64,000 bases of DNA from Nymphaea colorata (GCF_008831285.2 NC_045138.2:310001-374000), one strand, 5' to 3'. Shown: positions 49,334 to 62,094, counted from the stretch's first letter. The notes: generated by a model not told the origin, from the letters alone. Numbers and translations are program-made.

Positions 49334-52300
49334 ACAATCAATCGCAGCATGAAAACAAAAGCAACAATGTCAACTCTACTTCAGTTTTAAAAAGTTGATT
49401 TTACATGCGACATTTTATGAACTTTAAAAATGCTTGAGTGGTTGATAGTTTTGTATAGTTTTATCCTCAATTCTCATAGAAAAAGTTGAGTGCATCTAAA
49501 AGAGACAAATATGATTGATTGAGAGATAGATTATCTGATTCGGATCGGATATTTGATCGAATCATTCCAAAAAAATCATATATTATATATATATATATCA
49601 AGAAATTAGATCAGATTAAGGTTTAGGAAATGACATTCAAGTAGATTCATACTCAGATTTGTAACTGGATTGGGATTTGTGCAATTGATTTTAGATTCAA
49701 TTCAGATATAACATTTTTTTGTCTGTCTTTGGATTTGAATTCGACTGTGAATATCGAAAAGGCGGACACGGACATAATTAAAAGGTAAATTCAATTCGAA
49801 TATGATTCATTGACATCCTTGGAGAGATCATAGAGAAGTTATGGTTCAATCATGACACGGAAAGTGGACGACCAGTTATTCAATTATTAGCAAAAGATAA
49901 GTGTGAATGCCCCAAATAATTTTCTTCATCTTATTGCACAATACATGCCATGAGGCACATGAGGCAATAATTCTTTGGTGTTTTGTGATAAATGTATCTC
50001 TCAACCTTGTTTGATTCAAAGATCCCCACTCTCCTTGGGACCAACTTGTCAGGAGGCCCCTCAGCCACGTCCTCCTTTAATTATATAAGTACGGCCGGAG
50101 TCAATGTGATAAGGACAATTTTGTCTTGGATGAACCATCCACCATCCAAACACTATTTTTTTTTTCTGTGATCAATTATATAATAATTGCAAAAGGATTT
50201 TTACCATTTTAGCCTTTCCATAACACAGGTTGTCTATAGACAGCGTCTTTATCCATTGGGAGGAATATGCATCCCCACTTTGAGGGCACTTTTTCACTTT
50301 ATTCTTTTTGTTTATTTCTTCGCAATCTTCATACTGGCTTGAAGAATAGCAAACACTATAGTTGTCTTCTTTCGGAAGTTGGTAAGGTTTAATAGGCATC
50401 TAGTTTTTATTTTAAATTTCCGTGACATAAACACTTTATGGTGCAAAAAGAAAAGAAAAATGTATCGATATGTACGTAAAAACATACTGGTTGCATCATT
50501 TTGATTTAAATTTCAAACATTAAGAAGCACTCGTATATAAAAAATTAAAAATTAATGAAATCGCTATATGTAAATAAAATAAATTTTGTGGGTCGGTATA
50601 AGCAAGAAAGCGGGATGTTTTTGAATTCAAGTCTCTCGCTCATTTAAAAACTTACCAATTGTTTTCTTTAACAACGATCTGAAAAAGGGCTTTATTTAGA
50701 AACTAAAAATAACAAATAAAACAATTACAGACAGTGTCACGTCCGTCTCTGTTTGACAACTGTCGCAAAAGCGACAATGAGAAGCCTGCAATAATTGCAG
50801 ATCCTTTTCAAATTGCGGTAAAAAAAATTGGTTTCCGTGACGTTTTTACCCCGCCGGCCCCATTTAAAGAAAGCAATTCTATTTGGGTCCAATTATTTTT
50901 CTCTTAATGATAAAAGGGGATCTGTCGTTTTCAAATTTCTGAATCAGGATGTTTCCAGATGGTCGCTTTGATGGCGCAAGTGATACGTTATGGTCCCTAA
51001 GATGGGGCCATGTGTTATGGACCAGAAAATGGACAAAGTGGTCTTGTCGTTTAAATGGAAGTCCTTTTTCCTGTAAGGGCAAAAGTGGAACCTGAAAATT
51101 TTCTCCATAAAATTAACAAAATTCTCCCCATGTTAATTATCAGCACAATGTAGAAAGTCTCCTTGTTTTCACATAGTAAATTCCTATTCTACCCACAACA
51201 ATTCAACTAAGTTGAAGATTTAATTTTTTTATAACCCAAAATTTTCTTCTAATTTTTCCTATATTTAAACGGTTACTTCTAAGCTTTTTCTAATCTCTCT
51301 CTCTCTTTCATATATCACATATGACAATCACAAGAGAAGCCAACCTAGAGGGTGACTTGGGTATTATTGCATTCCACCAATAATATTGGAATGTTATAAT
51401 GAATTGGTAGTTGCACCTATCGATTATGACATTCCGTCATCTCAGGTTGAATGCCAAACCTTTACAACAATAAAAAAATTTTAAAATTTATTTATATTTT
51501 GAAGCAAATTCTATTCTTTTTGAAGATTCTATTTCATAATCAAAGGGGCCACGATGTGTCAAAATTCATAAGAGACAGACTAACGTGGACGCATTTATGG
51601 CCTCATATTTGCAAAAAAGAAAAAAAGGTCACAAAATTCATAAATGTAGTCGCATGATATTAGCATGTAAAGTGAATTTATGCGTGCGCATTAGCGTGTG
51701 TGTGTCTGTTTGCGCCCATTTTTTATAAGCAAGCTATGGATATGTAGGCAGACTCCTACAGTACTTTATTAACGAAATGCATTAATGCTGTGGACAGATA
51801 TTAAAATAATAAGCTTCAAGTCAAGAGTTTTTTCATTTGATATATATATATATATATATATGAATTGAACTCATATTATATATAATGATATAAAACAATG
51901 ATACTGCAGCTCCTGAATTTGTCATCATATACCTTATTTTGCGTGAAAATTTGTTTGATTAATGAAATGGTAACATAATGATGCTTAAATCTGTGCTAAA
52001 AAAAAATGGAATAGATTCACAAACTAATGTTTTATAAACATGACCGAATTTTTGGAACAGGTTAGTGGTGTCATTGGATTAGCACATGACCAGAAAGTGT
52101 CTCCAAGCTCTCTCTATCTAACTTTCTCACGTGTGCTATACAGTTGAGTTGTGAGATGGTTAAAATTTTAAAATTGGTCGGTAAAAGAGTTACATATCAC
52201 CATGAGAGTTACTATAAACTGTCGCTACATCATCAAACATGACTAAACGTAATGTAATGACTATTTTTATATGTGTACCAGTTTGATGGTTAAAAGTAAA

Positions 52301-52562
52301 AAAAATTATTATCATAATTAGATATCAGTTTTACTATTTCTCACTCACACACACACCCACACACATGTGAGGTGGCTCATGAGTGGCCATCATGACTCGT
52401 TCATCCTCATCCTCATGCAACAACTGTGGGTCCCCTGTACAGCAAAGCCACGAAAAGCATATGCCTTTGCAAATTTTATCATATTTACTCAACTTGCTCA
52501 CACTTTACTTTGAATACATATGCTACTTGTTGGTGTGTTCCAATAGTGTGTGCACACAAATT

Positions 52563-52597
<35 letters not shown>

Positions 52598-53301
52598 ACA
52601 TCATCACAAACAAAGGAATCCATATAAAAATCTTTCATTGATATTTTACAACATTGATAATTGAGAATAATAGAAAGAGAATATGTTGTGAATTAATACA
52701 AAATAACTAACATATCCGTTTTTTTTCCCTTCAAACTTCTAGGTAAACTAAATCAATAGCCAAAATTATTCACATAAAAGTTTGACACCTACCCAATCTT
52801 CTCTTTCTCTCTCTTTCACACACACATATATAAATCAGCACATATTAATAGTTTATATTTTAAAAATAAATAATTGTTACTTTTTACCCGCACATGGTTT
52901 ACTGTGCTTTCTCGGTACATCAAAATAATGAGCTGGAAAAATAAATAAAACTAAAGCAGTGACCCATTCTATGACGATTTGATAGATTATGATGTGCATG
53001 CTAACAGTACAAGGTTTCAAAGCTAGGGTTGTAAAAAGGACGAGTTTGGCGTGGATTCCATAGTCGATTTAATCCAGATCTTCATAAGGATCCATACCCA
53101 GACTCAGATTTGGACCAGAATTTCCGAAAGTTTAGTGAATCCACACTGCAACAAGGGTAAGATCCGACTAACTGGTTTGAAGGTCTCGGGTTTGGATTCA
53201 GATCATTAGTTAAATCTAGTGTAAGCCAAAGAGCAATTGCTTCTTACGGGGGACCAAAATTTCCAGTATAAATTGATATTTGAACATGAGTTCTTTTTAG
53301 G

Positions 53302-53729
53302 TAGGTAGGCTTGGGCATCAGGCCGGCCAGGCTCGACAATGTTTTGGCATTGGTAAATACCCGGGACAATACGGGCCCGGGTACCAGGCTAGTCCAAGGT
53401 TGTTTGAGGCCCGGCCCGGCTGATTACCACAGACCTACGACAGAAGAGAGGCAACAGACGGATGGCATCACAACAGCGAATGACCGACAATGGCACACGC
53501 TTATCTTTCAGTTGGCAGAGAGTCAAAGTGATGAAACGAAAGTTACGAAACAACTTCCGCGACCTAACAGGCCAACCAGACATCATACGGGCCAGATTTG
53601 GTACGTGAGCCCAGCCCGTTATTGCGTACGGCCAGGCTGGGCCCTACACATTACAACTTGGGTTGTTGGTGAGCATGCTCTGGCCAGGTACCGGGCACCG
53701 TCGCGGCCTGGCCCGATGCTCAGGCCTAC
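53302..53729. mobile_element. GC-rich MITE-like element with TAGGC(C/T)TGGGCATC ends
   Basis: The left end GTAGGCTTGGGCATCAGGCC continues GGCCAGGC. The right end reverse-complements to GTAGGCCTGAGCATCGGGCC then AGGC. The flanks TTTTAGG (53295-53301) and TTTTAGG (53730-53736) look like a target-site duplication. Repeated GGGCCCGGGTACC/GGTACCGGGC wording explains the high GC. The long plus-strand open frame (53311-53754) runs through this element and is not considered a gene. Confidence 0.7.
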
Positions 53730-54129
53730 TTTTAGGGAGCCAAACCCCCACTAATCATTCTCCAAACATGAGTACCTTCATTCGATTTTTATTTGTGAGA
53801 CAGAGAGAGAGACATAGAGAGATAGAGAGAGGAGGACGAGGAGGAGAGAAAAGTTTTCGGGATGGGAATTAAGGATTCAGGAGTCGAAGAATGCTTTTAG
53901 ATAAATACCTTGGTAGGAATGAATGATTTCTTTCTAATTATGTAGTATCAATGTATTCATATATTCACATTCACTTAACATCACAAATTATCACATGCAC
54001 ATTTCTGAAAAAACTTAAGCAAGATGAGATTGAGCCCTAAGTAGGTAGTAGCTGATAGGTTATGATGATATCAAAATCATTGTACTGCAGAATTTTGGGC
54101 ATGATCATGTTGTTGTGCTTGAAACTATC

Positions 54130-55340
54130 ATCTCCTTGCCTTTCTTAGTGAGAGAAATATGAACTTTTTTCATCAAATACTATATCGCGAGAGATATGGA
54201 TCTGCTTGGTGGCGATGTCATAGCATATGTATCCCTTTTTTGTAAATGACTAGCCCAAAAAAATGCATTTTTTTGGTCTGTGATTGAGTTCGTCTGCAGC
54301 TTTACTCTTAACATAGACAATGCATCCAAGAATTCTTATTTGGTCAACTTTAAATTTTCTTTTTATAAGGACTTCCAAAGGAGTTTTTCCAACAAGAATT
54401 CTTGTGGGTGTGTGGTTGATAGTATAACAAGCTCTGCATCACTCCAAAAATGTTTAGGAACATTCATTTCAAACAATAAAGACCTAGTCATTTATAGAAG
54501 GTGACCATTTTTCCATTCCACCACCCTATTTTGTTGGGGTGTATTGACAGAGGTGAATTGATGGTCCATCCCACTTTCTTTTTTAAATTATTCAAAAAAT
54601 TGGTTTTTATATTCAGTACCATTGTGAGATTGAAGACATTTTGTACGGGTTTCAAATTGAGTTTCAACCATTTTGTAAAATTCTAAAAATTTTGCAAAAA
54701 CTTTATCTATAGTTTTTAGTAAATAAATCATTAATAAATGTGAGATAATAACGAAAATTTGAGTATGAGTTCACTGAGACCGGTCCCCACACATCAGTAT
54801 GCGCTAGATAAAAAAGAGACATAACATTATTTGAAGATTCATGAAACGAAAGTCTAAATATTTTAGCATACTTGAAAGTTTCACAAAAATGTGAGTCATA
54901 ATTCAAATTTGGTAATAAAATATTCAAGGCATGACATGATAAGTGGCCAAGTCTCCCATGCCAAAGTTTCTCATCTCAGTTGATTTGGGCACTTAAGGCA
55001 CATTCCTTAATTTTCAGCACATATAACTGGTTTTCTTGAGTTCCCTCATCAATCTTCCTTTTCGAGATAGTCCTGCAATACAACATTAGTGGGGGAGAAA
55101 ATAGCTTGACAATTTAAATCTTTAACAATTTTTGAAGCGGATAACAAGTTAGTTGAGAGATTAGGTATATAAAGCACTTTAGATTTAACACCATTTCTAA
55201 GAAAATCTAACTCTCATTCTCCTTGAACATGCATAAAGGAGCTATTCGCAATACTGATAATTTTTTTTCTAGGGATAGAAAAATAATTGCTAAGGTTATG
55301 ACAGTTCATAGAAATGATCACTTGCTTCAGAATCAACCTT
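54130..55340 (-). pseudogene. copia protease, pre-integrase and integrase, broken
   Basis: The protease active-site motif reads VDSEASDHF (about 55305-55340), with Glu where the catalytic D-S/T-G has Gly. The pre-integrase signature LWHGRLGHLS is at about 54935-54970. The integrase core begins with HTDVWGPV (about 54780-54805). The C-terminal integrase parts GKTPLEVL and PKKCIFLG are followed by an in-frame stop and KKGYICYD (54220-54290). Reverse transcriptase is absent. Confidence 0.85.
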
Positions 55341-55479
55341 GACATTTTTAGGCAATTCATTTATTTTTTCGAGTAGCTGAGGAAGATCCAAAGTATCCAA
55401 AACTTTGGCAGCAACTTTCGCTACAGTAGTGGTGCTTTCTTTTTCTCTTTTTTCTGGCCTCATGGTGGCTATTTTTCAT

Positions 55480-56120
55480 GGATGAGCCAACACCTTTCCT
55501 TGGTATGACCTTCCTTTTTACAATGAGAACAAAATAGTCTTGGATGGTTTTTCCACTTGTTTTCACGGCTTTTATCAACTCCATAGAAGGCAACCTGTTT
55601 TTACTAGAGTTCTCTTTTAAAGGATCAAAATTTTGAAGTATTACTCTTTTTCTAGATTCATCTCTCATAAGAATAAAGCAAACGGTGCTAAGAGAAGGAA
55701 GTTCCAGGGACATTAAAATCAAGCTTTAGATGGGTTCATACTCTAGGCCAAGAGTACCAAGAAGTTCAAAAATTTTCTGTTGTTCACGCATTTTTTCTCT
55801 GGATCTAAGAGTAACAGACATATCAATAAGATAGTCAAGTTCGTCCCACATACCTTTGATGTCGTCTAGAAGATCGCCGAAATTTTGGTTTTGTTTCTTA
55901 AGATCCCGAATGCCTTGAGAGAGTTGATACATACGTGCAATGTCATTTTTTTCACTATAGAGTTCCTTCGCCTTTCTCCAAATAGTTGCTGCCGTTTAGA
56001 AGTACAGAAGTAATTTTGTTTGCAGGGCTTGGTTGCTCCTGCACAATGATTTTTTCCACCACTATACTGGTGGTTCCAAAGCTTGAGTCTTCTGTCGCGA
56101 TGAAATGAGCAAGATCCAGC
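55480..56120 (-). pseudogene. copia gag, broken
   Basis: The recognisable start TSVLLNGSNYL lies near 56010-56050. A frame change and stop follow, then a helical gag segment with GMWDELDYL (about 55810-55860). A zinc knuckle CSHCKKEGHTKERC (CX2CX4HX4C) lies near 55500-55545, followed by a stop. At least two frame breaks separate these parts. Confidence 0.85.
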
Positions 56121-56161
56121 AGCCAAGAGATAAGTGAAATGTGCCAGGAATGAACGTCAAT

Positions 56162-56173
56162 GCTCTGATACCA
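56162..56173 (-). other. Primer binding site, initiator tRNA-Met type
   Basis: TGGTATCAGAGC on the minus strand is the standard plant copia primer site complementary to the 3' end of initiator tRNA-Met. It directly follows the 5' LTR. Confidence 0.9.
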
Positions 56174-56176
56174 TAT

Positions 56177-56522
56177 TGAGAATGAGAGAAAGAAAGAAAA
56201 CCAAGAAAAGAACATAGATTTTTACGTGGTTCGGTTCATAGACCTTCCACAATGAATGCTAGAGTAGCTACTCATTTGGTTTTTTTCTCTCTTTTTTTTT
56301 TCTTTATTTGCTTTTGCAAGTATTTAAGATATATGAAGAAAGCTAAAATCAATGCAAAAGATCGTTGGTAGACTTTACATACGAAGCTCAAAATTATTGT
56401 GAAAAGAATATCACCAACGTATATTGCAGCAATTCTTCAAACGTTCAAATGATTTCAATATGGCAAGAATGAGAATGAACTGTTGAGCATGCTGCGCTGG
56501 ATGTAACGATCACTTTCAACAC
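56177..56522 (-). repeat. 5' LTR of the copia element
   Basis: On the minus strand it starts TGTTGAAAGTG (56522) and ends near TCTCA (56177), four bases or so before the primer binding site. It includes TACGTGGTTCGGTTCATAGA on the plus strand, a phrase common in plant copia LTRs. No second LTR is found in the window, so the length (about 346 bp) is inferred from the ends alone. Confidence 0.7.
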
Positions 56523-56529
56523 CCTCCTT

Positions 56530-56930
56530 GGCCCCGGCTGTGTGGGAGATGTCTAGATCATTTGGAGCAAAGCGTACTCTAAGAAGTTCCATTCTACTCT
56601 ATCATAAGCTTTAGAGATGTCTAGTTCGTAAAGAATGGATTTATCTTCACTGGCCTCCAAGCTGTTCACTAATTCATGCACCAGAAGCACTTCATCTTGT
56701 ATAACAAGAGTGGGTACGGATGCTCTTAGTCTTTGCTTCAATCCGGTCACCTTGATCAAGATGTATTTCATGTTGTTCACCATTATCTTTGTTATCACTT
56801 TATAGATCACAATGCATAATGAAATGGGTCTAAAATCTCAAATTTTCGTGCAGTCATTAACTGGGTTTTCTTCTTTGCTTTGCTTGGTAAAGTAGTCCCA
56901 TTCGCGATGCATGTGTTTGTGAATTATTTT
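56530..56930 (-). mobile_element. LINE (non-LTR) reverse transcriptase fragment
   Basis: The minus-strand frame 56810-56553 contains VLLVHELVNSLE and then DISKAYDRVEW, the finger and catalytic-box A region of plant LINE reverse transcriptase. Upstream (to about 56930) PKKENPV-like and DFRPISLC-like pieces are present but interrupted by a stop. It ends right beside the copia LTR border (56522). It is non-functional. Confidence 0.85.
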
Positions 56931-57679
56931 GACAACAGGCAATTGCGATTTCTCAAGCATTAAGCAGTTATAAATAAATACAACAGAATTTGAGTTGCTA
57001 TTGGTAAGTTTTTCTATATAAGTATTTTGTTAAAGTATGAGTCTAGCGGTGTATTTAAGAAAACTCGAACATTTAAAAACTAGAAAAATGAAAAAAGTTT
57101 CCTCCTCATTTTAACGCTATGTGCACCAACTTCTTAGACCGGCGAGAAAGGCAATGCAGTTGGGCACCTAATTTCTTGCTTGCACGGCACCTAACATGGG
57201 GCCAGTGAAGAAAGGGGTTATTTTGTCATTTCAAGGAAAAAATTCATTTTTAGTTCTATTTCATAAAATAAGTTTTCCATTTTCCACTTTTGCCCCTACG
57301 AAGGGAGTCCTCCTTTTCGTGAAGTATGAAGGCATTTCTATGGTTTCAGCCACCTAACACACATTCCCATGTTAGGACCCGAACATATGATCTGTAGCAA
57401 CGCCACATCCAACAAGGGATTCGTTCCTTCGTGTTACAAGAAATTGTTGCTTAGACATTCCATAAGAACAACTTTGGCTAGTCAATATTATGTTAAGAAA
57501 GAAAAAGACAGTTTTACCCCTCTTTCTCTCTCTATCTCTTCACAATAGAAAAAGTTAAAAAAGAAAAATACTTGTTAAAAATATCCAAGCAACACCAAGT
57601 ATGCGTGTTGTGCATTTGCATTGCATACACCAGGTAACTACCAAATTCTCATATATATACCAGACTTGACAGGAATCTT

Positions 57680-58213
57680 CTACAACATCGATTCTAAAGA
57701 GTTAGATGAAAGATATTCAATTGTAAATATAAGTTGCTTTTCAAAAGTCCAAAATGCGGCTCGAGGAAGACAAAATGTTTCATTTAAGGAAACCCCATTT
57801 ATTTCCATCTTTTTGTATCTCTCCTCGTTTGAATGGTTTCTTGGATTCTTGTGTTTTGCATTTTTGAACAAACAACTCGATTTGATTTCCTTGAAAAGGA
57901 AAACCCACATGATTTCACAGTAAACTTCATATGCAAATGCCCTGTTTTCCGATTTTGCAAAATATATGAATTGATGGTTCAGAGTGCATGCACCATGCAC
58001 AAGCAAAGTTCTTTTCTCAGGGAATCTCAGGGAAAGTGATTGACAAGTCGCATTTGTCTTTGAGGAAAATGAGTTCATGGAACATGAATTGAGTAGATTG
58101 AACGGCTCATAAACCAGTGAATTAATATATTCCAAACCAGAGCAGCCAAAAGCCGACTTACTTGAATGTCTGTATGTATGTAACTTGAATAAAAAAAACG
58201 AACGGAAGGACAA
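57680..58213 (-). CDS. Unrecognised open reading frame, 177 codons
   Basis: This is the longest stop-free ATG frame in the gene-poor half. I recognise no domain. The composition is Phe/Ser/Asn/Lys-rich with one hydrophobic patch near residues 88-106 and several Cys. There is no neighbouring gene, no clear promoter and no splice evidence, and the opposite strand also has a 100-codon frame here. It is most likely chance or a transposon relic; it is kept because of its length in AT-rich DNA. Confidence 0.12.
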   Translation of the reverse strand: MSFRSFFLFKLHTYRHSSKSAFGCSGLEYINSLVYEPFNLLNSCSMNSFSSKTNATCQSLSLRFPEKRTLLVHGACTLNHQFIYFAKSENRAFAYEVYCEIMWVFLFKEIKSSCLFKNAKHKNPRNHSNEERYKKMEINGVSLNETFCLPRAAFWTFEKQLIFTIEYLSSNSLESML

Positions 58214-59711
58214 AGCTTTCTAAATCGCGGCAGCATTTCAGGACGACTGATCGTCCTTTGCAAGAAAGATGTGAAGCTCCAGAGAATAGAGTTGTGAAAG
58301 TGATGTCGACGGATCTGATTTATGGTTTATGAGATACTCACATATTTCGATTTGAATATGAATGAATCAAAATTCAAAACCCAAAATCCGAACCAACTTA
58401 GATTTTTATTTTCATATTTGAATCCAAATTCTATTTCTAAACGCATATTCAAATCAAACTATATTACACTATGCTAAGAATAGATATTGGATATAGGGTA
58501 TTTATTTGAAACTAAGTTCGATTACTTATTTGCTTAAGAGTGAAGGTATATCCGAAATATGATTGGATGGCCTTCCTTAAACTTGAATGTGCAAACTCTA
58601 TTCTATATGATATCTATATTCAGATCCGATGTATTGACATCTCTAGTTATGAAAGCATGCAACTCCCATATTGCAATAACTTCTAATAATATGAATTCAA
58701 CTCTTTAATCCAAATAATATATATATATATATATAGTGTGTGTGTATGTATAATTTGGATTTTCTTGTGGCCTTGGTGTTGTCAAAGGTCCTTATCAGTT
58801 TCAATCTTTTTCAATCACTCAACTTGCACCAATAATTGTATGGACCGGACCAACTCAGTGTCTTCCATTCGTAGCGGGGAAAAACCCTAGGGCTGCTTCA
58901 CATGGGGTTGTTGAATAAAGGTTCTAATGAATCCAAAACTTCGGTGCCACCTTTCAACTCTTGCCTCTCATTTGTGGGGCAGATCCTACCACATATATAT
59001 CTATGAATAAGTACTTATAGATTCCAATGTGATAAGATGATTTGTTCGAACCACTTATCAAGTTTCCATGGTCCATTTTCTCAGCGTCGTATTAGACCTA
59101 AATTCTAGGGCTTCAATCTTGGCAGCTAAGTTCTTTCTGGTTCCTTCTTCAACTGCGCTGTTAGGTGCACGCAACCTATATACGCCGTCAGAGCAGGGGC
59201 AATGTTTTGGTAAGTCTTTAAAAAGAAATGCTTTTTTTAGTCTTTTTATTTTTTTTATTTTCATTTTTTGTTCTTTAAAAATTTTTCTTTTTCTTTAAAT
59301 TGGAGATATTTTTGTCATTAACCATATTGGTACATGAAAATTTCTATGGCGCACATAACCAGGTTCGTTCTTCCTGAGGTGCTCGCTTGACCATGGGCGC
59401 GGGCTAGTGTTGAACAGGTGAACCTTTTCTTTTGTTTGTACCTTGGCTGACCGGGGCCAGAATTCAGCATAAGCCCACGACTGGGTCGAGCTGCGTAGGC
59501 ACAATTGATGGGTATGGCTGACGGAAACACCTCACCGTCAAAATAAAATTGGCAGAAGTGGGTAGATCTCAATGGAATTGGCGGTACAACAATACCACAG
59601 GGATGTCAATCGATAGAATTCGGAGCAGATATGCAACTAAACTGCATAAAAAAAAAGTCGAATAAAAAAAAAATTAATATTCAATTAAGAAATCTTATCA
59701 GATTCACCACC

Positions 59712-60030
59712 TAACAGCAAACTGAACTGAGTCAATTGCCGAGCTGCTCAATACCGGTCTGTTTCCGGCCACGGCGTACCGTTCTGGGGAATATTATCCC
59801 GAAAAAAAAAAATTATGCATTGACTAAAGTGCTTTGAAAAAGAAAGCTGGTGTTCATTCATGATAAAAGGACAGATGTAGTGGTTATCATTAATTCCACC
59901 CACTGAGAGCGGCCGGAAGTGCACCGGATGCGCCGGTCGTCCAGTCTAAAGAAAATCCAGTACAATAAAGAATGACAAAGGCTTCTTACCAGTTCTTAGT
60001 CATTTGCAAATCCTCAATTGCAAGAGAGAT
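59712..60030. repeat. Duplicated segment X, copy 1
   Basis: It contains CAGCAAACTGAACTGAGTCA, GTCTGTTTCCGGCCACGGC, TGGTGTTCATTCATGATAAA and ATTATGCATTGACTA. The same phrases in the same order occur at 63055-63690. It is a non-coding, moderately diverged copy. Confidence 0.85.
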
Positions 60031-60419
60031 CTGTATATAGAGGAATGTATCAATCCGCCGGATGATAGAAATTGCCAATTACTAAATATAAAGAATCTAC
60101 CACTAAAAAATAGTTGTCACGAAAGCATTAACAATGGTTTAATGGTTTATGGTGTAGCAGCAGTTCATAATGCTTTTAACAATATTTTATGATGCTTTAT
60201 GACAAATTTCTATTTTTTTTGTCATATAGTGCATTTGAATGATTGGATGTATATAGATATTTATATAATTAAAATAGGCTGGCTGCTTAATGTTGCCTGA
60301 TGACAAAATATTTAAATAGCCTTCAACAGAAGTATAAACAATAGTTTACAATATAGCATCGGGTGATAGTGTTTTTTATCAATTGTCTATAGTGTATGTT
60401 GCTATAATTTTAAAATATT

Positions 60420-60690
60420 TAATCAACTAGCAACATCCGATCCTGATCTTGATCTCTCTGTCTCTCCTTATCTGTTAGCTCAGATGGAGGAGGTCTGATG
60501 TTGCCGGAATCCGGCGAAAAACAAGAAAAGAAAAACATCAACAGTGCTTTTTCAGGGCAGCCATTCTTCAACCTAAAAATCAGATATTTTATATTTAAAA
60601 TCATGATTTCTTGCAGTGATTAATTGCTAAACGTGCTCAGAATAGGAACCAAGTGTTTTAAGGGAGAAGAATCACATCGAGGTCGCTTGG
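60420..60690. repeat. Duplicated segment Y, copy 1
   Basis: It shares TCTCTGTCTCTCCTTATCTG, TTAGCTCA(G/C)ATGGAG(G/A)AGG, CCGGAATCCGGC and GGAACCAAGTGTTT with 62100-62360. On the minus strand both copies keep a readable stretch (SELTDKERQRDQDQ against CELTEKERQSDQDQ), possibly the remains of a first exon or 5' UTR. I do not recognise the protein. Confidence 0.85.
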
Positions 60691-61319
60691 GTGGGTACTA
60701 TGTCAACTACCCTAAAACCGGGTCTTAATATCGGTTTGGATATGAGATTGGTAGCCATTCTGGATAGAAGATTTGAAAAGCTACTGTTTGGAGAGGATGA
60801 TAAATATAAGTTCAATCACTGTCTTGTTTAGTAATTTGATTCCTTGGAAAATAAAGGAAAGAGGTCAATTCTCCGGCAGGGTCTAAATCAGAGACGGCAC
60901 GGCACGTAAAAGTTTACCTTACCCAATTCCACAGGATTTCAGATACGTTAAAGAAAAATCCAAAAAGCCGCCGAAAGAGTAATATTTTTTTTTTCTCTTT
61001 CCTTTTTGAAATAATTTTATTTGAACAAACTTCTCTTTCTTGGTCTACGAAAATTTTAGATCAATATTGACAAAATGTCATAAAAAGACTTAATTTAGAT
61101 TTTTTAGATCTATCTTGGTGGCATATCAACATTGACATTCTTAATTTATTTTTATTTTTATTTTTTTTTTGTTGGAGTTAGGCAGATCCGTACCAGTTTA
61201 TACGCTAGAGAAAGGTTGAAAATTTTGTCACGAAGGATGAATAAGAGATCACAGACTATGATTGCTTGACGACTTATGTTCTTGGTGTGGACAAACTTCT
61301 AAAGTTTGATCATCATGTA

Positions 61320-61450
61320 AATAGTTAGGCGGTTGGTGAGAGTTTTCTTATGAATGTTATGCATTTAAACAACAAACAATGACAATACAATACTTTACTT
61401 GATGAGTATACAATGAGTCCATACAAGCCCCAAAGCAGTCATAAACCATA
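61320..61450. repeat. Duplicated segment Z, copy 1
   Basis: It shares GCGGTTGGT(G/A)AGAGTT, AACA(A/G)CAAACAATGACAATAC and AGCAGTCATAAACCATAT-like wording with 63850-64000. Confidence 0.8.
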
Positions 61451-61819
61451 TATTGATAAGAGAAAGGCAGAGAGCTTCAACCCTTCTTCAATTAAGAAAT
61501 ATTCAATTAAATCAAAATCGTGATCAGTAGATCAAATCCAAATCTGAGCCTCTTACATCCCTTTTTATGACAGTCAGTAGCCTATTTTGTTTAAGTTGCA
61601 ACTATAGTTATCTGTTTTGTTTATAACACCACTTGAATCTGGATCTGTTTTAGACTTTGCTAACTGAACCCGATGAATGCCCAATCCTTTTCACGTACGT
61701 ATGAGTAGCCTTGTTTAGTTTTTAAGCATTTTTCTATGTGAATCTGAGCTGGCTTTTGGATCGGTTCACCAATATCCAATTAATCAGATGCCGTACTACC
61801 TACTATAACCAGATCCAAT

Positions 61820-61900
<81 letters not shown>

Positions 61901-61901
61901 T
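61820..61901. repeat. (CA)n(TA)n(GA)n compound microsatellite
   Basis: Three dinucleotide runs joined end to end: CA (61820-61840), TA (61841-61874) and GA (61875-61901). Confidence 0.95.
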
Positions 61902-62094
61902 GCGATGTTGAAAACTATTGCAAATGATGCGTTCCGTAGCTAAAAACCATGGCCAATACTAATTCATGACAGCTTAGATGTGATTAAACGCACATCATCT
62001 AATCATGCAATGGGCATTTCGCCGGACAGAAAGAGCAAAGGATTAAACCATGTATTTTCCCCCACTCCTCTTTTCTCTCTCTAATGAAACCAAG

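Larger units (their letters stand above)
43600..53290. other. Gene-free region with repeats
   Basis: I recognise no host gene between 43.6 and 53.3 kb. Apart from the separately listed elements it holds microsatellites (TA/TG at about 49040-49078, GA at 49279-49330, CA/TA at 52563-52597), a further decayed palindrome-family copy at about 50490-50620, and AT-rich segments with repeated ATCCGAATCNGAT wording (45590-45900, 49510-49830). Confidence 0.55.
54090..56522 (-). mobile_element. Decayed, truncated Ty1/copia LTR retrotransposon
   Basis: In minus-strand order it has a 5' LTR (56522-56177), a primer binding site (56173-56162), gag with a CCHC knuckle, aspartic protease, pre-integrase and integrase. 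It then stops near 54100 before reverse transcriptase, RNase H and the second LTR. The domain order PR-INT identifies copia rather than gypsy. Frames are broken several times by stops and small indels, so it is non-autonomous and old. The right border abuts a LINE fragment. Confidence 0.9.

Noticed and set aside
49152-49398. Frames encoding ERERER repeats
   Set aside because: Pure products of the (GA)n microsatellite.
53311-53754. 147-codon plus-strand frame
   Set aside because: It runs through a GC-rich inverted-repeat element; no domain or splice context.
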